Shown in pieces: positions 19,248 to 27,525 of a DNA stretch of 64,000 nt (positions within the stretch are counted from its first letter, which is position 1; every line of letters begins with the position of its first letter). The notes below the pieces were generated by a model that ran no database searches, was not told the DNA's origin, and was given only the letters and a program-made list of their open reading frames with translations. A program made the position numbers and the translations under genes. Where the stretch lies: the NCBI RefSeq assembly GCF_026242195.1, contig NZ_RKLV01000009.1, forward strand, positions 22,984 to 86,983, written 5' to 3'. Source of the stretch: Halorutilus salinus. GTDB lineage: Archaea > Halobacteriota > Halobacteria > Halobacteriales > Halorutilaceae.

Positions 19248-19673
19248 GTGACGAAGGTACTCGCAACCGGAACCTTCGATCTCCTCCATCCGGGTCACGT
19301 ACATTACCTCCGCGAGTCGGCGGCGGAAGGCGACGAACTCGTCGTCATCGTCGCGCGCGAGTCGATGGTAGACCACAAGAACCCGCCCGTCGTCCCCGAG
19401 GAACAGAGACGTGAGATGGTAGGCGCGCTCGGCGTCGTTGACAAAGCCGTTCTCGGTAGCGAGGACTCCATATTCGAACCTCTACGCCGTATACGTCCCG
19501 ACATCATAACCCTCGGTCACGACCAGCACTACGACGAGGACGATCTACGTGACGAACTGCGCGACCGTGGCTTCGAAGCCGACGTCGTCCGTGTATCGGG
19601 GCGCGACGAGACCGACGAAGAGATACTTTCTACGAGCCGTATAGTCGAGAGGGTTGTCGAAAGACGGTCTTAG
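19248..19673 (+). CDS. ribL: Archaeal FAD synthase (cytidylyltransferase family)
   Basis: 141 residues beginning (GTG) VTKVLATGTFDLLHPGHVHYL, the nucleotidyltransferase HxGH motif (H14, H17); the second signature is ISTSRIV-like (STSRIV near 127). Archaeal RibL transfers AMP to FMN to make FAD. GTG 19248 was chosen because the first beta strand starts there; an upstream in-frame ATG (19176) lies within the JAMM gene. Its stop overlaps the convergent aminotransferase by 4 bp. Confidence 0.9.
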   Translation: MTKVLATGTFDLLHPGHVHYLRESAAEGDELVVIVARESMVDHKNPPVVPEEQRREMVGALGVVDKAVLGSEDSIFEPLRRIRPDIITLGHDQHYDEDDLRDELRDRGFEADVVRVSGRDETDEEILSTSRIVERVVERRS

Positions 19674-20812
19674 AGGTACGGCGCGAAACGTTCGACGCCT
19701 TCCTTGATACGTTCCTCGCTCGTCGCGTACGATACGCGCATGTAACCCGGCACGCCGAATGCGCTACCCGGCGTCGTGGCGACGTACTCCTCCTGTAGCA
19801 CCTCCTCACAGAGCGCGGCGTCGTCTTCGGCGTCGACGGGTACGAAGGCGTAGAACGCCCCCTCCGGCTTGGGTATCTCAACACCCGCGTCGGCGAGCGC
19901 ATCGACGAGCGTGTCGCGGCGCGACTCGAAGGCGTCGACCATCTTTTCGACAGGCTCCTGAGGACCGTCTATGGCGGCGACGGCACCGCGCTGTGCGAAC
20001 GACGTGGCGCAAGAAACCGAGTGTGAATGTACCTTCGACGCCTGTTCGCGTACGTCTTGGGAACCGACGAAGTAGCCGAGACGCCATCCCGTCATGGCGT
20101 ACGACTTCGAGAAGCCGTTGACCGTCACCGTACGTTCGCTCATACCGTCCATCGCCGCGAGGGAGAGGTGTTCCGCCCCGTACGTGATCTTCTCGTAGAT
20201 TTCGTCGCTTATCACCCGGAAGTCGTGGTCGACGGCGAGGTCACGTATCTCTTCGAGTTCGTCCTCCGAGAAGACGCCGCCCGTCGGGTTCGACGGCGTG
20301 TTGACCACCATGAGACGCGTGTCGTCGCTCACATGCTCGGCGAGGTCGACCTCTCCGGGCGTGAAACCCGTCTGAGGGTCGAGCGTAACGCGGTTTAGCT
20401 CGCCGCCCGCCATCTTCACCATAGCCTCGTACGAGACCCACGCAGGATCGAGGAGTACGACCTCGTCACCATCACGTACGAGCGAGAATATAACCTCGAA
20501 AAGCGCCTGCTTCCCGCCCGGCGTCACGACAACCTCGTCACGCTCGACACGCAGGTCGTTCTCCTCCCTAAGCTTGTGGGCTATCGCCTCGCGCAGATCC
20601 GGTATACCCGCGCTCGGCGTGTACCCCGTCTCGCCACGGTCGAGCGACGCCTTAGCCTCCTCACGTATATGCTCCGGTGTCGTGAAGTCGGGTTCGCCGA
20701 CGCTAAGGTCGACGACGTCCGCCCCCTTTCCTTCGAGTTCACCCGCGAGATCGCTTATACGTAACGTGGCGCTCGGCTCCACGCGCTCAACGGCTTCTGA
20801 GAACTTGCCCAT
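19670..20812 (-). CDS. Class I/II aminotransferase (aspartate aminotransferase type)
   Basis: Fold-type I PLP enzyme, 380 residues. PLP lysine K236 in GFSKSYAMTGWR; N175 (NTPSNPTGG), D203 and Y206 (SDEIYE) are the other cofactor contacts. The N-terminal SVGEPDFTTPEHI is typical of the Iγ aspartate/aromatic aminotransferases. ATG 20812 begins MGKFSEAVERV; a further ATG 15 nt upstream would add only MVLYP. Exact amino-acid substrate not determined by sequence. Confidence 0.92.
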   Translation of the reverse strand: MGKFSEAVERVEPSATLRISDLAGELEGKGADVVDLSVGEPDFTTPEHIREEAKASLDRGETGYTPSAGIPDLREAIAHKLREENDLRVERDEVVVTPGGKQALFEVIFSLVRDGDEVVLLDPAWVSYEAMVKMAGGELNRVTLDPQTGFTPGEVDLAEHVSDDTRLMVVNTPSNPTGGVFSEDELEEIRDLAVDHDFRVISDEIYEKITYGAEHLSLAAMDGMSERTVTVNGFSKSYAMTGWRLGYFVGSQDVREQASKVHSHSVSCATSFAQRGAVAAIDGPQEPVEKMVDAFESRRDTLVDALADAGVEIPKPEGAFYAFVPVDAEDDAALCEEVLQEEYVATTPGSAFGVPGYMRVSYATSEERIKEGVERFAPYL

Positions 20813-20860
20813 GGGATAAAGTACCACGCCCGTATAATAAGAGTCCCGCTTGTCGCCGCC

Positions 20861-21130
20861 TCAGTCGTCGGCGTTCTTGTCGGCGAGTTCACGCATACGT
20901 TCGCTGATACGTCCGCGATCCGAAAACTCGTCGTCAGCCATGCTTTCAGCCATCTCCTGTCCCAGAACGAAGATAGCGTGTTTGTGCTCGCTCTTGCTCT
21001 GGTGTATGTCCGACGGTCCTACGTCGAGATCCCCGTACTCCTCGAAGACCTCTTCGCCCTCGGCGTCCTCGAAGTAGCCCTGAACCTCCGACATCAGCTC
21101 GTGTAGCTGTATGAGCTCTTCCTTATGCAT
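20861..21130 (-). CDS. UPF0058 family protein
   Basis: Helical protein of 89 residues: MHKEELIQLHELM at the start, HxSKSEHKHAIFVLGQEMA in the middle and an acidic tail. It matches the archaeal UPF0058 family as I remember it; the family has structures showing a helical bundle with metal-binding His residues, but no proven function. It lies alone between the aminotransferase and the divergent DUF6149-type gene. Confidence 0.85.
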   Translation of the reverse strand: MHKEELIQLHELMSEVQGYFEDAEGEEVFEEYGDLDVGPSDIHQSKSEHKHAIFVLGQEMAESMADDEFSDRGRISERMRELADKNADD

Positions 21131-21219
21131 CGTGCTTTCGTCTACGTGCCGTGGGAAGTTAAAGCTTCGCCGGTACCCCGACTCGGTGAAGTTAAGAGGC
21201 GCGAGCGCGTACGTTCTCC

Positions 21220-21825
21220 ATGAAGATCCGGCAGACTGTCAGGCATTTTGCGGCGAAGAAGGCGCTTGAGACACCCGTCGTCGGAGGGGTTGTCAACGAC
21301 AGGCTCGTCAGCCTGCATACGGGCGTCTTTCTCGACAAAGCCGACGAAGCGCACGCCGAGGAAAGACGTGAACGTCTCGAAGGCTTCTTCGACGCCACGA
21401 TGGACGCCTACCTGACCGCGCTCAACGAAGGCTATACGGAGGCTGAGGCGCGCGAGATCACGCATGTGCAGGCGAACTTCGACTTCTACAGCCACGGATG
21501 GACGGAGATGATGGAGTTCCCGGCTGGCGAGGTCGATGAGCATTACGACCGTTACGGTGACTTCTTCGAACGCCACGGGGTTACGGTCGAAGACCCTCTT
21601 GGGGCGTTCGGCGAAGCGCCCGACGCACCCGCGACGCCGGAGAAGCTCGACGAACCCGACCATCCCCACGCGGTCGAAGGGTACGACGACGGCGTCTACG
21701 TCGAGGATGAGAAGGGGGATACGGCACGCGGCGGACGCGACGAACCCGACGATGTCGATGTCTCCGAAGCCCCCGGTGTGGGGACGGACGGGGTAGACGC
21801 AGTACAGGAGGGCGACGATGGCTGA
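21220..21825 (+). CDS. DUF6149-type protein
   Basis: 201 residues. The first 130 (MKIRQTVRHFAAKKAL..., FFDATMDAYLTALNEGY, ITHVQANFDFYSHGWTEM) form a helical domain that I recall as haloarchaeal DUF6149; the last 60 residues are acidic, low-complexity and probably disordered. The conserved His/Asp-rich ITHVQANFDFYSHGW patch looks like a binding site, but no function is known. It overlaps the Mer-like gene by 8 bp. Confidence 0.75.
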   Translation: MKIRQTVRHFAAKKALETPVVGGVVNDRLVSLHTGVFLDKADEAHAEERRERLEGFFDATMDAYLTALNEGYTEAEAREITHVQANFDFYSHGWTEMMEFPAGEVDEHYDRYGDFFERHGVTVEDPLGAFGEAPDAPATPEKLDEPDHPHAVEGYDDGVYVEDEKGDTARGGRDEPDDVDVSEAPGVGTDGVDAVQEGDDG

Positions 21826-22750
21826 TGTCGAACTCGTCGCCGAGGAGCCCGTCGACAGGCTCGTCTCACTCTCGGAGACGGCGGAGGACGAGGGCTTCGA
21901 CGGCGTCTGGGTTACCGACCACTACAACAACCGTAACCCGTTCGTCGCACTGACGGCGATAGCGGGGGCGACCGAGGATGTCGATATAGGACCCGGTATC
22001 ACCAACCCTTACTACGCCCATCCCGCGTACACGGCGAACGCGGTTGCGACTCTCGACGAGTACACCGGCGGACGCGCGCGTCTCGGTGTCGGACCCGGCG
22101 ACCCCAATACGCTCAAGGCGCTCGAAATCGAACGTGACTCTCCGCTGTACGAGGTTCTCGACGCCGTTAAGCTTACGCGCTCCCTGCTCGCCGGCGAGAA
22201 GGTGACCGAGGAGGGTCTTACCAAGGGTGCAAAGCTAAACTACGAGACGGAGACAGTACCCGTCTACGTCGGCGCACAGGGTCCCAACATGCTCCGTATG
22301 GCTAACGACCACGGCGACGGTATACTCATAAACGCGTCACATCCTGACGACTTCGTCTGGTCGTTCGAGCAGATAGACGAAGCCGACGCCGAGATCGTCG
22401 CGTATACCTCGTTCTCGGTGAGCGACAACCGCGAGGAGGCGAAGAAGTCGGCACGCCAGCCCGTGGCGTTCATCGCGTCCGCGTCACCGCCGCCGGTTCT
22501 CGAACGGCACGGTGTCGACGCCGAACTCGCGGACGAAATAGGCGGTCATATCGAACGTGGCGAGTTCTCGGAGGCGTTCGGTAAGGTTACCGACCCGATG
22601 CTCGACGCTTTCTCCGTCTACGGAACCCCGGAGGAGTGCGGCGAGCGCGTCGACGCACTGTACGAGACGGGCGTCGACACCGTGGTTGTAGGTTCGCCCC
22701 TCGGTCCCGAACCTAAGGAGGCGTTACGTGTAACGTCCGAGTTAGTCTGA
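21818..22750 (+). CDS. mer: F420-dependent LLM-class oxidoreductase, Mer-like
   Basis: 310-residue TIM-barrel flavin/F420 enzyme of the bacterial luciferase superfamily. EDEGFDGVWVTDHYNNRNPF near 29-48 and GPGITNPYYAHP, LGVGPGDPNTLKALEIE match 5,10-methylenetetrahydromethanopterin reductase (Mer) rather than sugar dehydrogenases. Non-methanogenic haloarchaea carry such genes and may use them in folate/pterin C1 metabolism. It is translationally coupled to the DUF6149-type gene. The cofactor is inferred from family. Confidence 0.85.
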   Translation: MADVELVAEEPVDRLVSLSETAEDEGFDGVWVTDHYNNRNPFVALTAIAGATEDVDIGPGITNPYYAHPAYTANAVATLDEYTGGRARLGVGPGDPNTLKALEIERDSPLYEVLDAVKLTRSLLAGEKVTEEGLTKGAKLNYETETVPVYVGAQGPNMLRMANDHGDGILINASHPDDFVWSFEQIDEADAEIVAYTSFSVSDNREEAKKSARQPVAFIASASPPPVLERHGVDAELADEIGGHIERGEFSEAFGKVTDPMLDAFSVYGTPEECGERVDALYETGVDTVVVGSPLGPEPKEALRVTSELV

Positions 22751-22815
22751 GAGCAAAGACGGGTTCTTACACGTCCATCGACTTCGCCCGTCGTCTCGTC
22801 CGTCTCGTCTGAGAG

Positions 22816-23277
22816 CTACGACGGGTTTTTACGCGTCGTTTCCGACCCGCATACTCCGCACCGTTTCTTTTCGTCGTAGACGCGTCCGCATCCCGCGCAC
22901 TGATAACGCCAGTCGCGTTCCTCATCGATACGTTTCTTTCCTATACCTCTGCTCCCGACACCGAGACGTGACGCGACGTTCTGCATCGCGTAGTCGTCGG
23001 TGACGAGCGTCGCGTCTTCGTCGCATGCGAGAGCGACGAGACGTATGTCGGTACCGCTAAGGACGGACGCGTCGCCCGTCTCACGCGCCGCACCGCGCAC
23101 CTCGCGCACCGCTTCGTCCGACGGCGTTTCGAGTCTCATCCCCTGCCCTACCGTGGCGTCGAAACGGAAACGCGAGGCGTCTTCGAGTTCGTCGCGCACA
23201 CCCGGTAAGGAGAGAGCGTCCTCGTCGCCTTCGAGCGACCTGTCCTCGATAAAGAACGACGAGTCGAGTACGAGCAC
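22816..23277 (-). CDS. nob1: NOB1-type ribosome-maturation endonuclease
   Basis: 153 residues: a PIN nuclease domain (D5 in VLDSSFF, DIRLVALA, LVTDDYAM carrying the acidic site) and a C-terminal zinc ribbon CAGC...CGVC near 126-146. Archaeal Nob1 trims the 3' end of 16S rRNA. PIN domain plus zinc ribbon with WRYQCAGCGRVY is diagnostic. The ATG overlaps the stop of the PRC-barrel gene by one base, so they form a unit. Confidence 0.92.
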   Translation of the reverse strand: MLVLDSSFFIEDRSLEGDEDALSLPGVRDELEDASRFRFDATVGQGMRLETPSDEAVREVRGAARETGDASVLSGTDIRLVALACDEDATLVTDDYAMQNVASRLGVGSRGIGKKRIDEERDWRYQCAGCGRVYDEKKRCGVCGSETTRKNPS

Positions 23278-23513
23278 TATCGCTTGATTACGATGTAGTC
23301 CTTGACCGCGGACAGACGCCGCGTCGGTATATGAACGTCGCCGTCGTCACGTACCTCGTACCTGTCGCGCGCCTTCTCCGTAGGGTCTACGACGAGGTCG
23401 CCGAGGTTACCCGTTTCGAGGTCACACGTGATGTTACGGAGTTCGCCGAGTTCGGTTCCGTCGTTTCCCATTACGTCCATCTCGGTCAGGTTCATTCCGA
23501 GTACCTTACTCAT
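23277..23513 (-). CDS. PRC-barrel domain protein
   Basis: A 78-residue single-domain PRC-barrel: MSKVLGMNLTEMDVMGNDGTELGEL, a conserved VVDPTE and a final strand KDYIVIKR. Free-standing archaeal PRC-barrel proteins are thought to take part in RNA processing (related to RimM) or in division machinery (CdpB); its coupling to nob1 favours ribosome maturation. Inference from context. Confidence 0.88.
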   Translation of the reverse strand: MSKVLGMNLTEMDVMGNDGTELGELRNITCDLETGNLGDLVVDPTEKARDRYEVRDDGDVHIPTRRLSAVKDYIVIKR

Positions 23514-23561
23514 ACGTCGCCTAACGGGTGGATCCGGCTTAACCCTGTCGCTCGTTCGTCC

Positions 23562-24467
23562 TCACTCGCCGTGGTAGACCATACGGTTACGTAACGCGTC
23601 GGCGGAAAGACGCCCCAGAGCCGGGTTGAGTACGACGACGCGCCCCGAAACGTCGAGGCTTTCGACGCCCGCGAGCGCGACGCCACCGGCGGGTGAGACG
23701 GAGACACCCTCACGTGATGCGTCGAGACACGCGTCGAGTGCGTCGCCATCGGATACTGCGACCGCCTCGCCGTTTGCCTCGACGGTCGCCCTGAGTTCAT
23801 CGACACGTGGGGGCGACGGGTCTTCGAGTTCGCCGACCACGGTGTCGGGTGTTTCAACCTCCTCGGACAGCGTCGCGCACCCTTCGGGCTGTACGGCGTG
23901 TACGGGAACACCGTCGAGTTCGTCGGCGAAGGCTGTGTAGAGATCCCCGGTTCCGACGGGACAGACGACCGCATCGGGATCCGTCTCTGCAACCTCGCGC
24001 GCCGCCGTTGCGTATCCCGCGCGCAGACGGTCGTCGGGCGAAGATACGGCGTAGCCGTCGTCCTCGTCCGCCTCACGGCGCGCGTCGTTGAGGTTGCCGC
24101 GTACGACCTTCATGTCGCCGCCGTGGACATTCACCGAAGCCTTGACATCGAAACGCGTACGTGACGGAACGTAGGCTTTGGAGCCGATACCCGCACGCGC
24201 CGTGTAGCAAGCCACGGAGACGGCGAGGTCGCCCGCGGCGTGACACGTGACGCGTTCCGCACCCTCGTCGCGCGCTACGGAGACACCGACGGAGACAGCG
24301 CGGTCGTGTATGCTCCCCGTCGGGTTACGTGACTCGTCCTTGAAAAGTAGCTCCTCAACGCCGAGGTCGTCGGCGATACACGGCGCGGGTACGACCGGCG
24401 TGTCGCCCTCCTCCGATGTCACGGGGTTCACGTCGGGTAGGTCGTCCTCTCTTTCCCAGATGCTCAT
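23562..24467 (-). CDS. Threonine-synthase-like PLP-fold protein lacking the catalytic lysine
   Basis: 301 residues of fold-type II PLP architecture, including LLFKDESRNPTGS, AAGDLAVSVACY and a C-terminal PAGGVALAGVE. At the position of the Schiff-base lysine the motif reads GSIHDRA instead of GSFKDRA: His54 (codon CAC) replaces Lys, so normal PLP chemistry is not expected. The frame is intact and acidic bias is normal, so it is not an obvious pseudogene. It overlaps the HAD gene by 4 bp. It may be a regulator, a binding protein, or a different enzyme. Confidence 0.82.
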   Translation of the reverse strand: MSIWEREDDLPDVNPVTSEEGDTPVVPAPCIADDLGVEELLFKDESRNPTGSIHDRAVSVGVSVARDEGAERVTCHAAGDLAVSVACYTARAGIGSKAYVPSRTRFDVKASVNVHGGDMKVVRGNLNDARREADEDDGYAVSSPDDRLRAGYATAAREVAETDPDAVVCPVGTGDLYTAFADELDGVPVHAVQPEGCATLSEEVETPDTVVGELEDPSPPRVDELRATVEANGEAVAVSDGDALDACLDASREGVSVSPAGGVALAGVESLDVSGRVVVLNPALGRLSADALRNRMVYHGE

Positions 24468-25066
24468 AGAACCTCCGGCACCTCCGTCAGGTCGTCGACC
24501 GTGTGGTCGGGTTCCCCATGGGCGGTGCCGTCGCCGTGGCTGTTCTTGACCCAGACCGTCTCCATGCCGAACCGCTCCGCCATCACGAGGTCGGTACTCA
24601 CCTCGTCGCCGACCATGACGGCGTCGTCGTAGCCGTCACAGAGACGCGAGTAGCCTTCGGGGTGCGGCTTGACACGTCCGATATCGCTCGAAACCACGGT
24701 GTCGTCGAAAAGGTCGGCGATACCGAGGCGTCCGAGAAACCCGTCGATCCAGACGCGAACCTGATCCGTAAACAGGGCGAGCGAGTGGTCGTCGGCGAGT
24801 TCACGCAGGACTCGTTCGCGGTCGTCGGGTAGCGAAACTGCCTCCTTCCGCTCCTCAAGGTACGCACGGCAGTCTTCGACGGTGTCGCCCGAAAGTGCGG
24901 AGAGAGCGCGCAGGTACTCGTCCTCCGTCTGTATAATCCCCCTCTCGAACGCCGAGTAAGCGACGAACGCGGGATGGCGCACGACACCGTCGCCGAGCGT
25001 CCGCGAGTACTCGTAGTCGTCGATACGGTCAACGATCGTACCGCCGTAGTCAAGAACTATCCTCAT
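24464..25066 (-). CDS. HAD-superfamily hydrolase
   Basis: 200 residues. Motif I is V-L-D-Y-G-G-T: the nucleophile D6 is present but the usual second Asp (DxD) is Gly, as in 2-haloacid dehalogenases (DxYGT) rather than phosphatases. Motif II LFTDQ, motif III K in GRVKPHPEG, and motif IV MVGDEVSTDL are intact. Its stop overlaps the start of the ThrC-like gene. Dehalogenase-like or atypical phosphatase activity is possible; substrate unknown. Confidence 0.82.
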   Translation of the reverse strand: MRIVLDYGGTIVDRIDDYEYSRTLGDGVVRHPAFVAYSAFERGIIQTEDEYLRALSALSGDTVEDCRAYLEERKEAVSLPDDRERVLRELADDHSLALFTDQVRVWIDGFLGRLGIADLFDDTVVSSDIGRVKPHPEGYSRLCDGYDDAVMVGDEVSTDLVMAERFGMETVWVKNSHGDGTAHGEPDHTVDDLTEVPEVL

Positions 25067-25209
25067 ACAGTAAAGTACCGGCGTAAGGTCTTCCCTCTTT
25101 CGACGTACACCGAACAGGAGACGAGAGGTAGCTTATCTGAGACGACAGCCCTGATGAGGTCTAAGTTAGGTAGCAAAGAGTGAAGTTAACCGAGTTACAT
25201 GTTCTGTGC

Positions 25210-25503
25210 ATGTCGAAGAAGCCGGTGCCTTTCGGAGAGGGTTCACGTAGCATCCTCGGCATCGTCTCCGCCTTTCTCGTCCTCATTGGCTACGCGCTCG
25301 CCGGCTTCGGCGCTATACTGATACTCGACGGCGGTATACGTGTCGTCTCTATGGTTCTACAGCACGGTGTTCTCGTCGCGCCACGGAGCGTAAGCGTAGA
25401 GTTCGTAACCGCCGTATCGCTCGTGGTCGCGGGTGTCGTCGTGTTCATCGTCGGACGTTTCTTCGCCGGGGTTGCGTCCGCGAGGGCACAGCGTTACACG
25501 TAA
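25210..25503 (+). CDS. Hypothetical two-helix membrane protein
   Basis: 97 residues from ATG 25210 (MSKKPVPFGEG); an upstream in-frame ATG at 25180 would add ten residues. Two hydrophobic segments (about 16-40 and 62-84) are joined by a Ser/Val-rich loop. The end overlaps the convergent UbiA gene by 10 bp. No family recognised. Confidence 0.55.
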   Translation: MSKKPVPFGEGSRSILGIVSAFLVLIGYALAGFGAILILDGGIRVVSMVLQHGVLVAPRSVSVEFVTAVSLVVAGVVVFIVGRFFAGVASARAQRYT

Positions 25504-26357
25504 CCCGCTAACTCGGCGAGTACGACCGTACCCGCGAGGAAGACGTGTTCGCCGTCTATGACCAAGCCGTAGAACAACGTACCGCGATCCCTCGTAGCGA
25601 AAGGCGTGTACGCGACGGTGTAGCAGAGGTAGACGAGTAGGACGAGGAGGTCACGCGAAACGACCGAGGCGGAGGCTAAGACGACGGGGACGAGGGCGAT
25701 GTAGACGATCGCCGAACCAATACGTGTCGCATGCGATCCGTAGACGTTCGGGACGGTACGTATACCCTCCTGTCGGTCGCCCTCGATGTCCTTTATGTCG
25801 AAAAGCGCCGCGGCGACGGTGAGCGTAACGCCGAAGAAGACCGACAGGAACAGAACCTCGGCGTCGAAAAGGACGCCGTAGTAGACGCCGACGCCGAGAG
25901 GTATAGCCCCCCACGCGAAGCCGACGATGAGGTTCTTGACCAACAGGACGCGTTTGGCGCGACCGACCGAGTAGACGATACCGACGACGACGGGGAGCGC
26001 GACGAAGGTCGCTCCGGGCAGGTCGAAGACGAAGGCGAGAACGAGTGCGGTCAGGTACAGGACGACACCGACGGCGAAGAGCGCGCGCCCGTACCTCCGC
26101 GTGAAGTTCGCACGCCGGGGGACGTTCTCCTCGTCCTCCGAGATATCCGTTATACGGTTGAACGAGTAGACGAAAAGCGTCGCGGCGAAGACTATGAAAA
26201 GAGGCACGGGATCGGGACGGAGGTCGGCGAGCAGTACGGTCGTGACCGCGACCGATGTCGCCGAAAGCGATATGAAGACGTTGCTGTGTACGAGTAGCTC
26301 GACCGCGGCGACGATGGGTGAGAACGACCGCCGAACCGCCGTCGCTGTGTCGGTCAT
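25494..26357 (-). CDS. UbiA-family prenyltransferase
   Basis: Integral membrane prenyltransferase of 287 residues with about eight hydrophobic segments. The two Asp-rich motifs that bind Mg-diphosphate are NRITDISED (near residue 67-75) and DIKDIEGD (near 188-195). UbiA enzymes attach isoprenoids to lipids, quinones or carotenoids; whether this makes archaeal ether lipid, menaquinone or another product cannot be decided. It is divergent from the R2lox gene across 130 nt. Confidence 0.88.
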   Translation of the reverse strand: MTDTATAVRRSFSPIVAAVELLVHSNVFISLSATSVAVTTVLLADLRPDPVPLFIVFAATLFVYSFNRITDISEDEENVPRRANFTRRYGRALFAVGVVLYLTALVLAFVFDLPGATFVALPVVVGIVYSVGRAKRVLLVKNLIVGFAWGAIPLGVGVYYGVLFDAEVLFLSVFFGVTLTVAAALFDIKDIEGDRQEGIRTVPNVYGSHATRIGSAIVYIALVPVVLASASVVSRDLLVLLVYLCYTVAYTPFATRDRGTLFYGLVIDGEHVFLAGTVVLAELAGYV

Positions 26358-26487
26358 CTACCGACCGTACGCGCCCCGGACTGTTGACTCTTCCGTGTCC
26401 GAACCCGACGGCTCTTTACGAACAACCGTATAAACCACCGCTTATGGACGGGAAGAAGGTTTAGACCGTTCGAACCCAATAAGGCGT

Positions 26488-27483
26488 ATGGCGCTTGACT
26501 ACGACAGCCTTGAATCGCCTTTCGAGTGGTACCGCGCGGCTAAGAAACACGGTGTCTGGGATCCGGAGGAGATAGATTTCGAGCAGGACAGACGCGACTG
26601 GGAGGAGAAGTTCGACGAGGAGGAGCGCAGACAGTTCATGACTATCTGTTCGCTTTTCTACGAGGGCGAGGAGTCTGTGACACAGACGCTCGCGCCGTAT
26701 CCCATGGCTGTCGGAGCGCTTGAGGACGCGAGCTTCGACACGCTTCAGGAGGAGATGTACCTCACGACGCATCTCTGGGAGGAGTCGAAACACGTCGACT
26801 TCTTCAGCAGGTACTTTAACGAGGTCTTCGGCACGCAGGATACCATGGGAGGCGACTTCGACGAAGGCTTCTGGAACCCTGAGATACAGGAGTACCTCAT
26901 CGACGACCTCGACCGAGTTTCGGGTGAGCTACGCGACGCCGTCGGACGCGCCGAGCAGTCGAAGAGACAGGGCGACGAGGATGAGATAGAACGTACACAG
27001 CGCGAACTCCGGCACAGGCTCGGCGACGCGACGATGCATTACATGGGTATCGTAGAGGCACAGCTCGCCGAAACGGGTTACAACGTACTCGAACAGGCTC
27101 TCGACGAGAAGGACGCGATGCCCGGCTTTCAGAAGGGCATGCGTATGACTCAGAAGGACGAGGCGCGGCATATCAACAACGGAAGATGGCTTATGAAACG
27201 TCTCGCCGAGGAGGATCCGAGCATCGTACGTGAGCAGTACGAGCCGCATATACGCCGTTTCGAGGATGTTGTCGTGGGCCCGACGGTGCAGAACATCTAC
27301 GTCCCCAACCCGCTCGGCGTCGATCTCCCCGATATGGTCGATGCGTCGCTCAGCTACATGCGTTCGAGCTTCGAGACAGTAGGTAAGGAGAAGTTCAGCG
27401 ACGAGTTCCACGAGGAGTACATAGAGAAGACCGACGCCGAACTCGAAGCCAGAATCATGCGTAAGGTGCAGGAAGCCGCATAG
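26488..27483 (+). CDS. R2-like ligand-binding oxidase (R2lox; ribonucleotide reductase R2 homologue)
   Basis: 331-residue ferritin-like di-metal protein. Metal ligands: E62, E99/H102 (E-S-K-H), E190 and E225/H228 (E-A-R-H). V64 lies two residues after E62, and Y185 five residues before E190, the spacing of the Val-Tyr pair that forms the ether crosslink in R2lox; ribonucleotide reductase R2 lacks this pair. R2lox binds a Mn/Fe centre and a fatty-acid-like ligand; its reaction in vivo is unknown. No R1 gene is nearby. Annotation pipelines usually call it RNR beta. Confidence 0.87.
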   Translation: MALDYDSLESPFEWYRAAKKHGVWDPEEIDFEQDRRDWEEKFDEEERRQFMTICSLFYEGEESVTQTLAPYPMAVGALEDASFDTLQEEMYLTTHLWEESKHVDFFSRYFNEVFGTQDTMGGDFDEGFWNPEIQEYLIDDLDRVSGELRDAVGRAEQSKRQGDEDEIERTQRELRHRLGDATMHYMGIVEAQLAETGYNVLEQALDEKDAMPGFQKGMRMTQKDEARHINNGRWLMKRLAEEDPSIVREQYEPHIRRFEDVVVGPTVQNIYVPNPLGVDLPDMVDASLSYMRSSFETVGKEKFSDEFHEEYIEKTDAELEARIMRKVQEAA

Positions 27484-27525
27484 GACGCCGCAACCCTTTT
27501 GCGGTACGACGGCGTGCCCAACCGT

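Noticed and set aside
26488..27483. Ribonucleotide reductase class I beta subunit
   Set aside because: Val-Tyr crosslink positions and absence of an R1 gene favour R2lox; see findings.
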